Assembly: GCA_019745505.1 (NCBI GenBank)
Contig: JAIETE010000011.1
Span: 1-64,000 of the forward strand
Direction of reading: 5' to 3'
DNA: 64,000 nt
DNA from: Candidatus Obscuribacterales bacterium
GTDB lineage: Bacteria > Cyanobacteriota > Vampirovibrionia > Obscuribacterales > Obscuribacteraceae
Shown here: positions 1 through 7,622 of the stretch, piece by piece
Layout of the letters: each line of letters begins with the position of its first letter
Position numbering within the stretch: position 1 is the stretch's first letter
Translations under genes and position numbers: made by a program
Notes under the pieces: model-generated
What the model was told of the DNA's origin: nothing
Database searches by the model: none
Seen by the model: the letters and a program-made list of their open reading frames with translations, nothing else

Positions 1-57
1 GGATAGAGCGCATGGCTACGAACCATGAGGTCGGGAGTTCGAATCTCTCCGGGCAGG
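1..57 (+). tRNA. tRNA-Arg(ACG), 3' part (5' end outside window)
   Basis: The 5' acceptor strand and most of the D arm lie before the window. What is present folds well: anticodon stem CATGG/CCATG around loop CTACGAA, giving anticodon ACG; T arm GGGAG-TTCGAAT-CTCTC at 33-49; 3' acceptor strand CGGGCAG at 50-56; discriminator G at 57. No CCA is encoded. It is followed directly by a terminator. Arg(ACG) would be read as ICG after deamination by TadA. Confidence 0.9.
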
Positions 58-64
58 TATATAG

Positions 65-108
65 AACGGCTTTCTCTGAGCGAATTCGCGAAGGTTAAGC
101 CGTTTTTT
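65..108 (+). terminator. Rho-independent terminator after tRNA-Arg
   Basis: AACGGCTT (65-72) pairs with AAGCCGTT (97-104), and a run of six T starts within the 3' arm (103-108). It lies eight bases after the tRNA discriminator base, as expected for a tRNA transcript end. Confidence 0.85.
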
Positions 109-131
109 ATTGGGGCGGGTGATCTGCAATT

Positions 132-151
132 ATGGCCCCTATATGGCCCCT
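132..151. repeat. Two 9-base direct repeats, 11-base period, beside the tRNA
   Basis: ATGGCCCCT occurs at 132-140 and 143-151. Short direct repeats with an 11-base period just downstream of a tRNA gene resemble arm-type binding sites of tyrosine integrases. The repeat differs from the pair beside the integrase near 9981, so if it is an arm site it belongs to another recombinase. Confidence 0.4.
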
Positions 152-218
152 TTGGCATCCAATCAAATAGAATCAGATGAAGAGTAGTTTGAGTTTTTTT
201 GTGATTGGTAAGTAAGAT

Positions 219-1022
219 TTGGCAAAGCGAAGACAGCCTATTCCTAGTGAACTAGCAGCCCATGTACTCTTTCAGAGTGACCACACGTGTTGCAAATGTC
301 GGGAGAGGGGCAAACCAGTACAGATTCATCACATTGATGAGAATCCTTCAAATGGGGATCCTAAAAACCTTTCTGTATTATGCTTCTTGTGCCACCATGA
401 AACGCAGATATCTGGTGGATTTGCGAGAAATTTACACGCAGAAGAAGTAATAGCTTACCGAGATGATTGGATTTCCCGCGTTAAGGCAAGGCGCGATAAG
501 GCTGATGAAATTGCAACAATGGCTATGTCAAATTCGTCCAAATCTTCAATGCGTAAAAGAGTTCTGTTTGTGGGCGAAGAGAATTTGATCGCATACGTTG
601 AGTCTCTTCCAATTGTCCTAAATGCTGCCTACACTTCGACCTCACCTAGAGTTTCAAGCGGTGTCACATGGGAAATGGTCGAAGGAATTTTTGAAATTGT
701 AGATGTGGTGGAACAAGTGCTCGTCAAATTAGCTAGCTGGTTTCCGGAGAATCATTTCGGCAACATGCCTGCAAATGAATACTTCAGTGATGCAATCTCA
801 CGGAGTGTTGTTTGGCAGCGCGCACTCGCAGAACCGGATGGTAGTGGAACTGCAGGTACTGATGCCCGCATACATATCGCATTTGGAGTTTTGGGCGATG
901 CAAAAGAAATGGTGCGGGAGCTTGTTGATAGTTTGCTGGTATCCGGAGATGGAACAAATGAAGAGGTCATGATTGAGTGGGGTGCGAAGTGGAGCAATGC
1001 TCGCAATCTGACAGAGATTTAG
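219..1022 (+). CDS. HNH-domain protein, unknown function
   Basis: The protein has 267 residues and starts at TTG; an in-frame stop sits at 213-215, so no earlier start exists. The N-terminal third holds an HNH/zinc signature: CCKC near residue 24, a central HHID motif near residue 37, then NLSVLCFLCHHE near residue 50. The paired CxxC elements around the HH core match the HNH endonuclease fold. The remaining 190 residues match no family I recognise. In an integrase-bounded region it could be a defence nuclease or the effector of a small unnamed cassette. Its partner, if any, would be the next gene. The nuclease-fold call is firm; the role is open. Confidence 0.75.
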   Translation: MAKRRQPIPSELAAHVLFQSDHTCCKCRERGKPVQIHHIDENPSNGDPKNLSVLCFLCHHETQISGGFARNLHAEEVIAYRDDWISRVKARRDKADEIATMAMSNSSKSSMRKRVLFVGEENLIAYVESLPIVLNAAYTSTSPRVSSGVTWEMVEGIFEIVDVVEQVLVKLASWFPENHFGNMPANEYFSDAISRSVVWQRALAEPDGSGTAGTDARIHIAFGVLGDAKEMVRELVDSLLVSGDGTNEEVMIEWGAKWSNARNLTEI

Positions 1023-1094
1023 TTTCTGTGCGTTTTTCAAATAGCTTTTGTCAAAGACAGAAGTTTGTGGAAAATGTATTCTTTGAGGTTTTCT

Positions 1095-1817
1095 ATGAGC
1101 GTTCTAAAAATGGACCAAAAAGCATTGCAGCTGATTTTTCGCGGTGATGGAACGATTGAAACAGGCATGGACTATGTTGAAGTAAATGCAATGGTCAGCT
1201 GCAGAGATCGTGGTTTCGAAGAACCGCTTCATTTAGTTGTAAGAAGCAGTGGCTATGCTGCTCCTTTGACGTTTGTGGATGGGTTAGAGGATGTCTTCAC
1301 CCTTGATCGCAAGAACATGTTTGCGTTGGAAAAACAACATATTAGATTTGAGAAGTCCGACGAAGATGCTGAAACCGAATTTCAGGAGTATTGGGACAGA
1401 AGTTGGAGAATAAACACTCTTTCCGCGACCTTGCCTCAGAATTACGTGGCGGTGCCAGGCTCTCATTGTCTCATTGGCAGAATTAACCTGGCAAAAGCGA
1501 CTCGCTTCTACCGTTATACTTCCAATCCAACAGATAGTAGATTCTCTGTAAATACTTTGAGAGCTGATACATATCTGACGACCGAGAATGACCAAACGTT
1601 TGTAAATTCAGGATTTGGAGCGGTCGGCAGATATGCGCTACCTATGCCCGTTCCTGCATCCTTTCGGCGTGAATATGAGTTACCGGCATTCACATCACTG
1701 ATGGTTGGAACTGTAGGTCCTAACTATGGGCAGGCAGGTGGAGGTGTCGAAGTAAAAACTACAGCGAACGTGGCTGGAGTAATTCATATCAATACAGTGC
1801 TTATGAGCGATGCATAA
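1095..1817 (+). CDS. Hypothetical protein after the HNH gene
   Basis: I placed the start at ATG 1095 because GAGG (1085-1088) sits six bases upstream. TTG 1065 and ATG 1074 are in-frame alternatives without a good ribosome site. The product of about 240 residues is soluble, with no signal peptide or membrane segment, and mixed alpha/beta in look. The C-terminal 60 residues are rich in Gly, Ala, Val and Thr, as in a beta-sandwich. I do not recognise a family. It follows the HNH gene by about 70 bases on the same strand, so the two may be co-transcribed. Confidence 0.6.
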   Translation: MSVLKMDQKALQLIFRGDGTIETGMDYVEVNAMVSCRDRGFEEPLHLVVRSSGYAAPLTFVDGLEDVFTLDRKNMFALEKQHIRFEKSDEDAETEFQEYWDRSWRINTLSATLPQNYVAVPGSHCLIGRINLAKATRFYRYTSNPTDSRFSVNTLRADTYLTTENDQTFVNSGFGAVGRYALPMPVPASFRREYELPAFTSLMVGTVGPNYGQAGGGVEVKTTANVAGVIHINTVLMSDA

Positions 1818-1846
1818 ATGACCCGAAATAGTGAACTGAAAGTAAA

Positions 1847-3514
1847 ATGCAGACAGCCTTAATCATCGTATTGATTACTATGCTTTTGTGTATTTCTGCA
1901 ACTGCAGTGCAGGCTGAAGTTCTGGAAGTTAATCCGTCGACCGGTTTGCGAATTAGTCTGCCTGGTACAAATGAGCGTTCCTCGAATTTCGAAATGCATG
2001 CTTGCGGTTACAAGTTCGTGAACCGCTTAGATGGTAGCAAAATTCCGAATATAGTTGTTATTCGCATCGGCTGCCGGTTTGATGAGTTTAAGGTGACGAA
2101 ATTTCGACCCAAAGAGAAAGGAAAGATTCTCGGACAAAAGATAGTTTGGTATCAAGAACCAGATGTGGAATTTGGTAGAAAGGCACTTTTGCACCTTCCG
2201 AAAAGGCCAGATATTTTGATCAACATAAATCTTGAATGTGCAGACGCAGCAAATCTCAGCAACATTGAAAAATCAATCGAGACCCTTGTAATTGCAAATC
2301 CAAATGCTCAGGAGTTTCAGCCCAAGGCTCGAGCATCAATGTTTTTCATGAGAGGCGATTCGCAGAGGCAGATTTCGGAGTTGAACAAGCATCTTGTAAA
2401 ATATCCTGACGATGATGAAGCACTTGGCACTCGTGCTTGGGCATATCAGGGATCAAGGCGATACAAAGAGAGTTTAGCCGATTACACTCAATTGATTGAA
2501 AAGCACCACAAGCGCTGTTTCAGAGAGCGAGCAGAGGTGTATTTTGAGTTGCGTGAGTTTCAAAAGTGCATTGATGATTGCGAACGAGCTATTTCCAACT
2601 ATGCAAATGATTGGCAGGCATACGGATTGAGTGGTCGTGCGCATCTCGCGTTGAAGCAAAATGAACTCGCAATTTCAGCATTGAGCAAAGCGATTGAGTA
2701 TGATTCAAACCATCCAGGTCCTTGGTTTCTGTTGCGAGCGAAGATTTATAGGAAGGAATCAAAGTATCAGTTAGCGCTAAAAGATCTGACGAAAATAATT
2801 GAATCCGATTTTGATACCGAGCTCGCACGGAAAGAGCGAATTCAAATCTATGAATTGCTAGGGGAACACGATTTGGCAGCCGACGAGAGGGAGGAGCTGC
2901 GTATCACCAAGGCCAATAGTTTGAGCTTTTGGAGTAATGGTGGGCGAAGGCACATAACTAACCGTCCCAGCAGAAGAGCTCTAAAAACGACAGATTCAGT
3001 CCAAACTGATCGAACTCAGGTGGAGTACTATCACTTGGCTCGAATGTATGGTGGCGCTCAGCCAAAGCAATGCCTTCAGTGTATTGAGTATGCGGTGACA
3101 ATGAATCCCAAAAGGCCAGTGGCAGCGAAGGCCTCCAAGCTGCGTCAGTTCCTGCTACCTAAACAAGTTCCACCCGATGAGGCTATCGCTCTAAATCTCA
3201 AAGCCTACAGAGAACTCAGGAACAAAGAGCAGTGCAGGAAAGATATCACTGAGTGTATTAGCAAGTTCCCGAACCATGAATATGCGTACATAACGCTTGC
3301 CAGGCTGGAACATGATCAAAATAATGACGCTGCTGCGCTAGCGGCTTATCAAAAGACCTTAGAGATTAATCCGAACAATCTAACTGCGTTGGAAAGTTAT
3401 GGGGATCTTCTTCGTGGAAACAACAAAGAGGAAGCGAAGAAGGTACTTCAAAGGGTAATTGAACTGGACCCAGAGAATTCGAGTTATCGCTTTTCTCTGA
3501 AGCTGTGTAATTAG
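1847..3514 (+). CDS. Exported TPR-repeat protein
   Basis: The product has 555 residues and a classical signal peptide at 1-23 (hydrophobic LIIVLITMLLCIS core, then VQAEV as a likely cleavage site). Residues 24-165 form an unrecognised N-terminal domain. TPR units follow at about 180-360, with repeated A-W-Y/E-R-A patterns and NP or DP turns, and again at about 400-550, where 'EINPNN' and 'ELDPEN' mark helix-pair boundaries. TPR proteins scaffold protein complexes. This one acts outside the cytoplasmic membrane. Exported TPR proteins recur through this window, so this may be host-lineage rather than phage cargo. Confidence 0.75.
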   Translation: MQTALIIVLITMLLCISATAVQAEVLEVNPSTGLRISLPGTNERSSNFEMHACGYKFVNRLDGSKIPNIVVIRIGCRFDEFKVTKFRPKEKGKILGQKIVWYQEPDVEFGRKALLHLPKRPDILININLECADAANLSNIEKSIETLVIANPNAQEFQPKARASMFFMRGDSQRQISELNKHLVKYPDDDEALGTRAWAYQGSRRYKESLADYTQLIEKHHKRCFRERAEVYFELREFQKCIDDCERAISNYANDWQAYGLSGRAHLALKQNELAISALSKAIEYDSNHPGPWFLLRAKIYRKESKYQLALKDLTKIIESDFDTELARKERIQIYELLGEHDLAADEREELRITKANSLSFWSNGGRRHITNRPSRRALKTTDSVQTDRTQVEYYHLARMYGGAQPKQCLQCIEYAVTMNPKRPVAAKASKLRQFLLPKQVPPDEAIALNLKAYRELRNKEQCRKDITECISKFPNHEYAYITLARLEHDQNNDAAALAAYQKTLEINPNNLTALESYGDLLRGNNKEEAKKVLQRVIELDPENSSYRFSLKLCN

Positions 3515-3538
3515 CAGTTGACTGTGCTTGTTGAGTAG

Positions 3539-3805
3539 CCAACTTCGTTCTATTGTTGCTATCAGCCATGGTGCAGAAAAGACGAAAATACCTTCGATTT
3601 CGGCAAAAATCAGGAGCGTAGCGAAAACGCGCATTCGTTCATTGCAATCAAGATCAATCAACATTTGGCAAAGGCGCTCCGTGAAATTCTTGCCGGACAT
3701 AAGATTAGGGAAAACGGGCGCCGCCAAAATGCGATAGTTGCATATGCGGTTCGGGCTCGGGATGCGGATCTTCATAATGATTTTTGCTGGGCACGCCTCA
3801 AATGA
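3539..3805 (+). pseudogene. Possible start-less coding remnant
   Basis: From the stop at 3536-3538 to the stop at 3803-3805 one frame reads as 88 hydrophilic, helix-like codons with no ATG/GTG/TTG in its first half. The composition looks protein-like, whereas the other frames here are broken or low complexity. I read it as the tail of a gene whose front has been lost. No family is recognised. It could also be chance. Confidence 0.25.
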
Positions 3806-3919
3806 ATCAGCAGTTGCGCTCCTTGAAACTTGGGCACCACGGCTTCCGAAAATGGGCACACCGCAAAGGTCAGCAATGACCGCACGTTCAAGCGTTGGGC
3901 GCCTGGCCCGCTTATCCTG

Positions 3920-3942
3920 CTATCTTGCTAATCACAAGATAG
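3920..3942 (+). other. Perfect 8-bp hairpin in the gap before the transposase
   Basis: CTATCTTG (3920-3927) pairs with CAAGATAG (3935-3942) over a 7-base loop. It sits in the roughly 350-base non-coding stretch 3806-4157 upstream of the IS110-type transposase. IS110-group elements carry their guide RNA on this side, so this could be part of it. It could also be ordinary non-coding structure. I see no gene in 3806-4157. Confidence 0.35.
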
Positions 3943-4175
3943 CCTTCGTGTTACCTTGTTCCAAGCTGATTAGGGACGCCGAGTCAGTGGGCGCGGGAGA
4001 GGCAGAGCTTATCCATAGGACTTGATCCTGCGAGGCAGATGTGTCCTCCCGCTGTCCTGGATCGAAGAGGTCGGACGATATCTAAGGCCCAGTTTTACTG
4101 AGAGCTTGAATTTAGCAGGTAGACCAAAAGATCTGGAATCCGTACTTACTCACTCAAATGGAAAGGTTGGACAGA

Positions 4176-5141
4176 ATGTCGGTGTCGTATGTTGGAGTTG
4201 ATGTTTCCAAGCTTACGCTGGATATTTTTGTTGAAGTAAACGGGCAAGGAAAGCATCAGACGTTTCTGAATTGTCCCGCAGGTTTCAAGGACATGAACAA
4301 ATGGTTTCAAAGGCAGAAGGTTAAGGATGTACATGTCTGCATGGAAGCGACCGGTTCTTACTGGGAGAAGTTTGCAGCATACTCCTTTGAGGAAGATTGG
4401 AAAGTTAGCGTTCTAAATCCTTCCTGCATCAAACGTTTTGCGCAAAGTGAATTGAAGCGAACCAAAACAGACAAGGTTGATGCCGGCGTCATCTGTCGTT
4501 TTGCAAAGGCTATGCAACCTGGACTTTGGACACCACCACCAAAAGAGGTGCAGGTACTGCAGGCTTTGTCCAGGCGGCTTCACAGCTTGATGAAAATGCG
4601 CAGACAGGAACTCAATCGCAAAGAAGCTGAATACGAAAAAGTAGTAAAGACTTCGATTGGAAACGTGGTCAAAATGCTTGATGCAGAAATTGCAAAAGTG
4701 CGAAAGAGAATTAAGCAAGTGTTGATGCGCCATGACCACTTGAAGAAGAAGCATGACTTGCTGATTAGTATTCCAGGAGTGGGAGAAGAAACCGCGCACT
4801 TGGTCTTAGCTGAAATACCAAACCTGGATTTTTTTGAAGAAGCCAAACAACTTGTTGCGTTCGCAGGATTGGCCCCCAGGGAAATTCGATCTGGAACATC
4901 TGTAAGAGGACGTTCAAGCCTGTCAAAAATGGGGAATGCCAGGCTACGGCAGGGGCTTTATATGTGTGCCCTTGTAGCCATGAAGTGGAATCCGATCATT
5001 TCGGCTTTTAGCGAACGACTCTTGCAGCGAGGCAAGCCTCCAATGAAGGTCCTTGGCGCAGCGATGAGAAAAATGCTGCACATCATTTACGGGGTCCTAA
5101 AATCCGGAAAACCCTTCCGTGCGGATCTTGCCAGCGCTTGA
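4176..5141 (+). CDS. IS110-family transposase (DEDD recombinase)
   Basis: The N-terminal DEDD RuvC-like domain shows GVDVSK, CMEATGSYWE and KTKTDKVDA. The C-terminal Transposase_20 domain has SIPGVGEETA followed by GLAPREIRSGTSV and GNARLRQ, with the conserved serine region. ATG 4176 is preferred over ATG 4158 because AAAGG lies upstream of it and family members begin just before the VGxDVSK strand. The product of 321 residues is full length and close to the size of IS1111-group enzymes. IS110 recombinases are programmed by a bridge RNA from a non-coding end of the element: upstream in the IS110 group, downstream in the IS1111 group. The gene appears functional. Confidence 0.93.
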   Translation: MSVSYVGVDVSKLTLDIFVEVNGQGKHQTFLNCPAGFKDMNKWFQRQKVKDVHVCMEATGSYWEKFAAYSFEEDWKVSVLNPSCIKRFAQSELKRTKTDKVDAGVICRFAKAMQPGLWTPPPKEVQVLQALSRRLHSLMKMRRQELNRKEAEYEKVVKTSIGNVVKMLDAEIAKVRKRIKQVLMRHDHLKKKHDLLISIPGVGEETAHLVLAEIPNLDFFEEAKQLVAFAGLAPREIRSGTSVRGRSSLSKMGNARLRQGLYMCALVAMKWNPIISAFSERLLQRGKPPMKVLGAAMRKMLHIIYGVLKSGKPFRADLASA

Positions 5142-5234
5142 CGGTCGAGACGATATCTGCCTCCGGACCTTTGGGCAATGGACTGTGAATGAGTTTGTTT
5201 TGCCCCGTTCATTTTGGGTGCAGAGGCGTAAAAA

Positions 5235-5390
5235 AGACCCCCGCGCACATCTGACCTTCTGCCCGAATACCGTCGAACTAGGGTCCTGGCGCGAAGGCTG
5301 CCGAAGGCACCCGTAGGGCTTGGTCTTCGCGGCGGGTTTTCGATGGTAGGCTGTTTTGCCGGGCAGATTGAAGCGGGGCTACCTTGTTTC
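5235..5390 (+). ncRNA. Structured non-coding element, copy 1 (next to IS110 transposase)
   Basis: Three nested perfect stems are visible: 5258-5265 with 5360-5367 (TCTGCCCG/CGGGCAGA), 5270-5277 with 5339-5346 (CCGTCGAA/TTCGATGG), and 5290-5296 with 5325-5331 (CGCGAAG/CTTCGCG). The whole stretch is homologous to 12559-12690, where most unpaired segments and the middle stem are kept. It has no coding frame. It begins 94 bases after the transposase stop, where IS1111-group elements carry their bridge RNA. The other reading is a conserved structured sequence used as an insertion target. The transcribed strand is inferred. Confidence 0.5.
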
Positions 5391-5492
5391 TTTGCGCAAC
5401 TTCAGTTTGGCGGATATTCGGTAAGATGTAGACATGCGGTCAATAGTACTAGGCGATAAGTGTGCGAGGCCATAGGGTGATGGGTAGCTAGA

Positions 5493-6332
5493 TTGGAAGT
5501 TTGGACGGTCGTCTTATTAACCTCTGTGGTTGCAGGTATCACAGGTATGTCCATTTTTGCGTTGCGCCCGACGCAGAGAAAGTCACCCGATCCGATGATT
5601 GTTAGCCTCTCGCGGGAGGAGGCGTTTACAAAGTTCTATGCCTATGTATCGAAGAAGCAATTGGACTTTCTTGTGTGGACGATTAGGGAAAGAGAAATGG
5701 GTAGGTTTGTAGTCGCAGACTTGCAGTATAGCGAAGAGTTTGAAAACAAATCGATTCGTTGCGATGCTGTAGTCAATTTTGATTTCTCGTCAGTGAGCCA
5801 AGACAAAACGAAACTTCGTTGGTCTTGCGAATATAAGCACTGGTGCGACGCAAAGACTGCCAGGCGGATGGAAGGACATATCACAAGCTGGCTTCAGGCC
5901 CTCTTCGAAAAGACTGTCAATCCTATTCGTGATGCGAAAGTTAAAGAGGGCGTCGGCCAATTGCAGGATTCTCCGCCAGAAGCGAGTCCACCACTGGAAT
6001 TGGAATGTCAGTTCCATTGTAGGCGACCCATAGACTTAACATTTGAGCGTATTCATGCAAGACTGTTGAATGCTGTCGAAACGAGCCAGAGTTGGAAGAT
6101 AGTTTTGATGAAAGCCGCGCCACCAAATTTGATGAACTGTGAGTTTCAAGTGATGGACGAAAGCAAGGGCTTAATGACCATAGCCATCCTAGCAATCGGA
6201 TTTGCTACAGAAAATGGAAAACAAACTGTAGTGACTTGGACTTACTTTCCTAACGATGTTCTGGCTTTTAACGATCATAAACAGGCAAAAGAAAGAGCCG
6301 ATGATTGGATTCGACTGGTCCTAACTGCGTGA
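5493..6332 (+). CDS. Membrane-anchored hypothetical protein with internal duplication
   Basis: The start is TTG 5493. Residues 1-25 form one membrane segment (VVLLTSVVAGITGMSIFAL), placing a soluble region of about 250 residues on one face of the membrane. That region looks like two copies of one fold. Residues 40-145 and 175-275 each run F..../K helix, then strands ending in a T.W.Y/C.Y segment, then a helix with A.R.....I..WL/I. I do not recognise the family. It stands alone between the insertion sequence and the convergent toxin-antitoxin genes. Confidence 0.6.
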   Translation: MEVWTVVLLTSVVAGITGMSIFALRPTQRKSPDPMIVSLSREEAFTKFYAYVSKKQLDFLVWTIREREMGRFVVADLQYSEEFENKSIRCDAVVNFDFSSVSQDKTKLRWSCEYKHWCDAKTARRMEGHITSWLQALFEKTVNPIRDAKVKEGVGQLQDSPPEASPPLELECQFHCRRPIDLTFERIHARLLNAVETSQSWKIVLMKAAPPNLMNCEFQVMDESKGLMTIAILAIGFATENGKQTVVTWTYFPNDVLAFNDHKQAKERADDWIRLVLTA

Positions 6333-6370
6333 GTCGAATTGACTTCGTCGACACAAAAAGGATGTGCGCA

Positions 6371-6844
6371 TTATTTTGGCGTCTTCCCAAACAGCCGCCG
6401 CTCGCAATCGGCAGCAAAAGCTATGCATGCACGAATGTCCTCGATGGTCAGATCTGGGAAGTCGGATAGGACGTCTTCATACGACATTCCCGCCGCGAGG
6501 CACTCAAGAACATCGGCGACGGTAATGCGCATGCCACGGATACAGGGCTTTCCGCTTCGTTTGCCAGGCTCAATCGTAATGATGTCTTTGTAGTTCATCT
6601 TTTGATTTCTTTGTTTCTTTGACGATTCGGCTGCGCTTTCTACACGATCCCGTTCGTTCAGTTCTTTTACCTCTTCAAATTCGCTCAGCTTTGGATATTC
6701 GTGAATCAATTTGCCGTCGCGCACGACGACAATTGCCGTGCCCGTTTGTGCAGCTAGCTTTCTGGCGCTCCTTGCGGCTCTGATTAGAGCCGCGGTTGCA
6801 CCTTGCATGTCTGGATCGTCAAGATTAGATTGCTCTTTGGTCAT
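6371..6844 (-). CDS. DUF433 antitoxin-like protein with N-terminal extension
   Basis: Residues 83-157 are a typical DUF433 domain: PGKRSGKPCIRGMRITV, then VLECLAAGMSYEDVLSDFPDLT and DIRACIAFAA. DUF433 proteins are small winged-helix antitoxins, usually of about 75 residues and paired with PIN-like DUF5615 toxins. Here 82 extra residues precede it. The first 50, around AALIRAARSARKLA and TAIVVVRDGKLIHEYP, look like a separate small alpha/beta module. The internal ATG at 6598 lacks a clear ribosome site, so I read a true fusion. It lies 17 bases after the PIN gene on the same strand and is probably the third gene of that operon. Confidence 0.8.
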   Translation of the reverse strand: MTKEQSNLDDPDMQGATAALIRAARSARKLAAQTGTAIVVVRDGKLIHEYPKLSEFEEVKELNERDRVESAAESSKKQRNQKMNYKDIITIEPGKRSGKPCIRGMRITVADVLECLAAGMSYEDVLSDFPDLTIEDIRACIAFAADCERRLFGKTPK

Positions 6845-6860
6845 TTCTTCTAAGCTCTAC

Positions 6861-7310
6861 TCAATTTATATCGTTCCAGAGTTGAGCCGCTGTAAAAAGC
6901 TCAAGATGTTTTACATTGCAAGTCGCAATCACCGTTTCTCGTCCTTCGGTCTGTGCAGTGATTGCTTGAGCCGCTAGTATTGCATCGGCATCAAGCTCGG
7001 TGTCGCCAGCTGTCGGTTTACCTTTTTTGCGCACGGCAGCCCAAAGTTCTGCTGCTTTTAGCATTGCCGTAGAATTGATAGGCAGAAATCCAAGTTCTTG
7101 CTTTAGCGAGTCCAGCCGGCGTAGACCAAGTGTTCTGTCACTACGGAATAGCTCCCGTCGAATCTCATAGTCCGCAATTTCAGGAACCACAATTTGGTGA
7201 CCCTGATGCAATGCGTGAGTTACCCATTCCAATATTTCTCTGTTTTTGTCAGCGCGTGGGTGGCTGATCATTCCCAGCGGTCCAGCGTCGAGCAGAATGA
7301 GCTTACTCAT
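6861..7310 (-). CDS. PIN-domain toxin (VapC-like ribonuclease)
   Basis: A 149-residue PIN fold. LLDAGPLG holds the first acidic residue (D8), VPEIADYE the conserved Glu (E44), and GDTELDADAILAAQA the next Asp cluster (D103-D109), followed by TCNVKHLELF. PIN toxins cleave tRNA or rRNA in a metal-dependent way and are held inactive by the upstream antitoxin. Its start overlaps the end of the 68-residue gene by eight bases, the usual antitoxin-toxin coupling. All expected acidic residues are present, so it should be active. Confidence 0.85.
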   Translation of the reverse strand: MSKLILLDAGPLGMISHPRADKNREILEWVTHALHQGHQIVVPEIADYEIRRELFRSDRTLGLRRLDSLKQELGFLPINSTAMLKAAELWAAVRKKGKPTAGDTELDADAILAAQAITAQTEGRETVIATCNVKHLELFTAAQLWNDIN

Positions 7311-7509
7311 TGAATAAGTTGTGTGACTTTGAATGATTTTCGTTCAAAGCCTGTTTGATTTGCGGCCACGCTTCCTCGTCATAACCGGAAGAATCCTGCA
7401 ACCATTCTTTAAACAGCTTTTGGACCTTTGCTACGCGCACACTATTAGTCTTGGTCTGTCCTGAGGACGAACCTTTCTTTGTAGGCTGTTTCTTGCTTGC
7501 GGCATCCAT
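7303..7509 (-). CDS. Putative antitoxin of the PIN toxin
   Basis: A 68-residue protein with a basic, Lys/Ser-rich first 25 residues and an acidic, amphipathic second half (KVQKLFKEWLQDSSGYDEE, then IKQALNE). That layout fits an antitoxin with a flexible DNA- or RNA-binding tail and a toxin-wrapping helix. The call rests mainly on position: it overlaps the PIN gene by eight bases and leads the operon. I do not recognise a named antitoxin family. Confidence 0.65.
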   Translation of the reverse strand: MDAASKKQPTKKGSSSGQTKTNSVRVAKVQKLFKEWLQDSSGYDEEAWPQIKQALNENHSKSHNLFNE

Positions 7510-7622
7510 CCTGGAAGCTACCTTACACTTGAGTTGATTACTATTTTACCAAAGAACGATTGATTACTGCCAAACTCCGCCTCTGTTTGCTGGATAGCCT
7601 GCCAGATGCGAATACTAAAGAG

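Larger units (their letters stand above)
4069..5390 (+). mobile_element. IS110-family insertion sequence (ends approximate)
   Basis: The transposase gene is intact. A near-identical 15-16 base direct repeat flanks it: GGTCGGACGATATCT at 4069-4083 and GGTCGAGACGATATCT at 5143-5158. A structured non-coding element follows at 5235-5390. IS110-family ends lack obvious terminal inverted repeats, so the borders cannot be fixed by eye. I set the left border at the left repeat and the right border after the structured element. If the structured element is a target rather than part of the element, the right border is near 5158. Confidence 0.5.

Noticed and set aside
219-5390. IscB/OMEGA (HEARO) system from the HNH gene and the structured RNA
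   Set aside because: The HNH protein has no RuvC parts and no arginine-rich bridge helix, and the RNA lies far away beside another recombinase.
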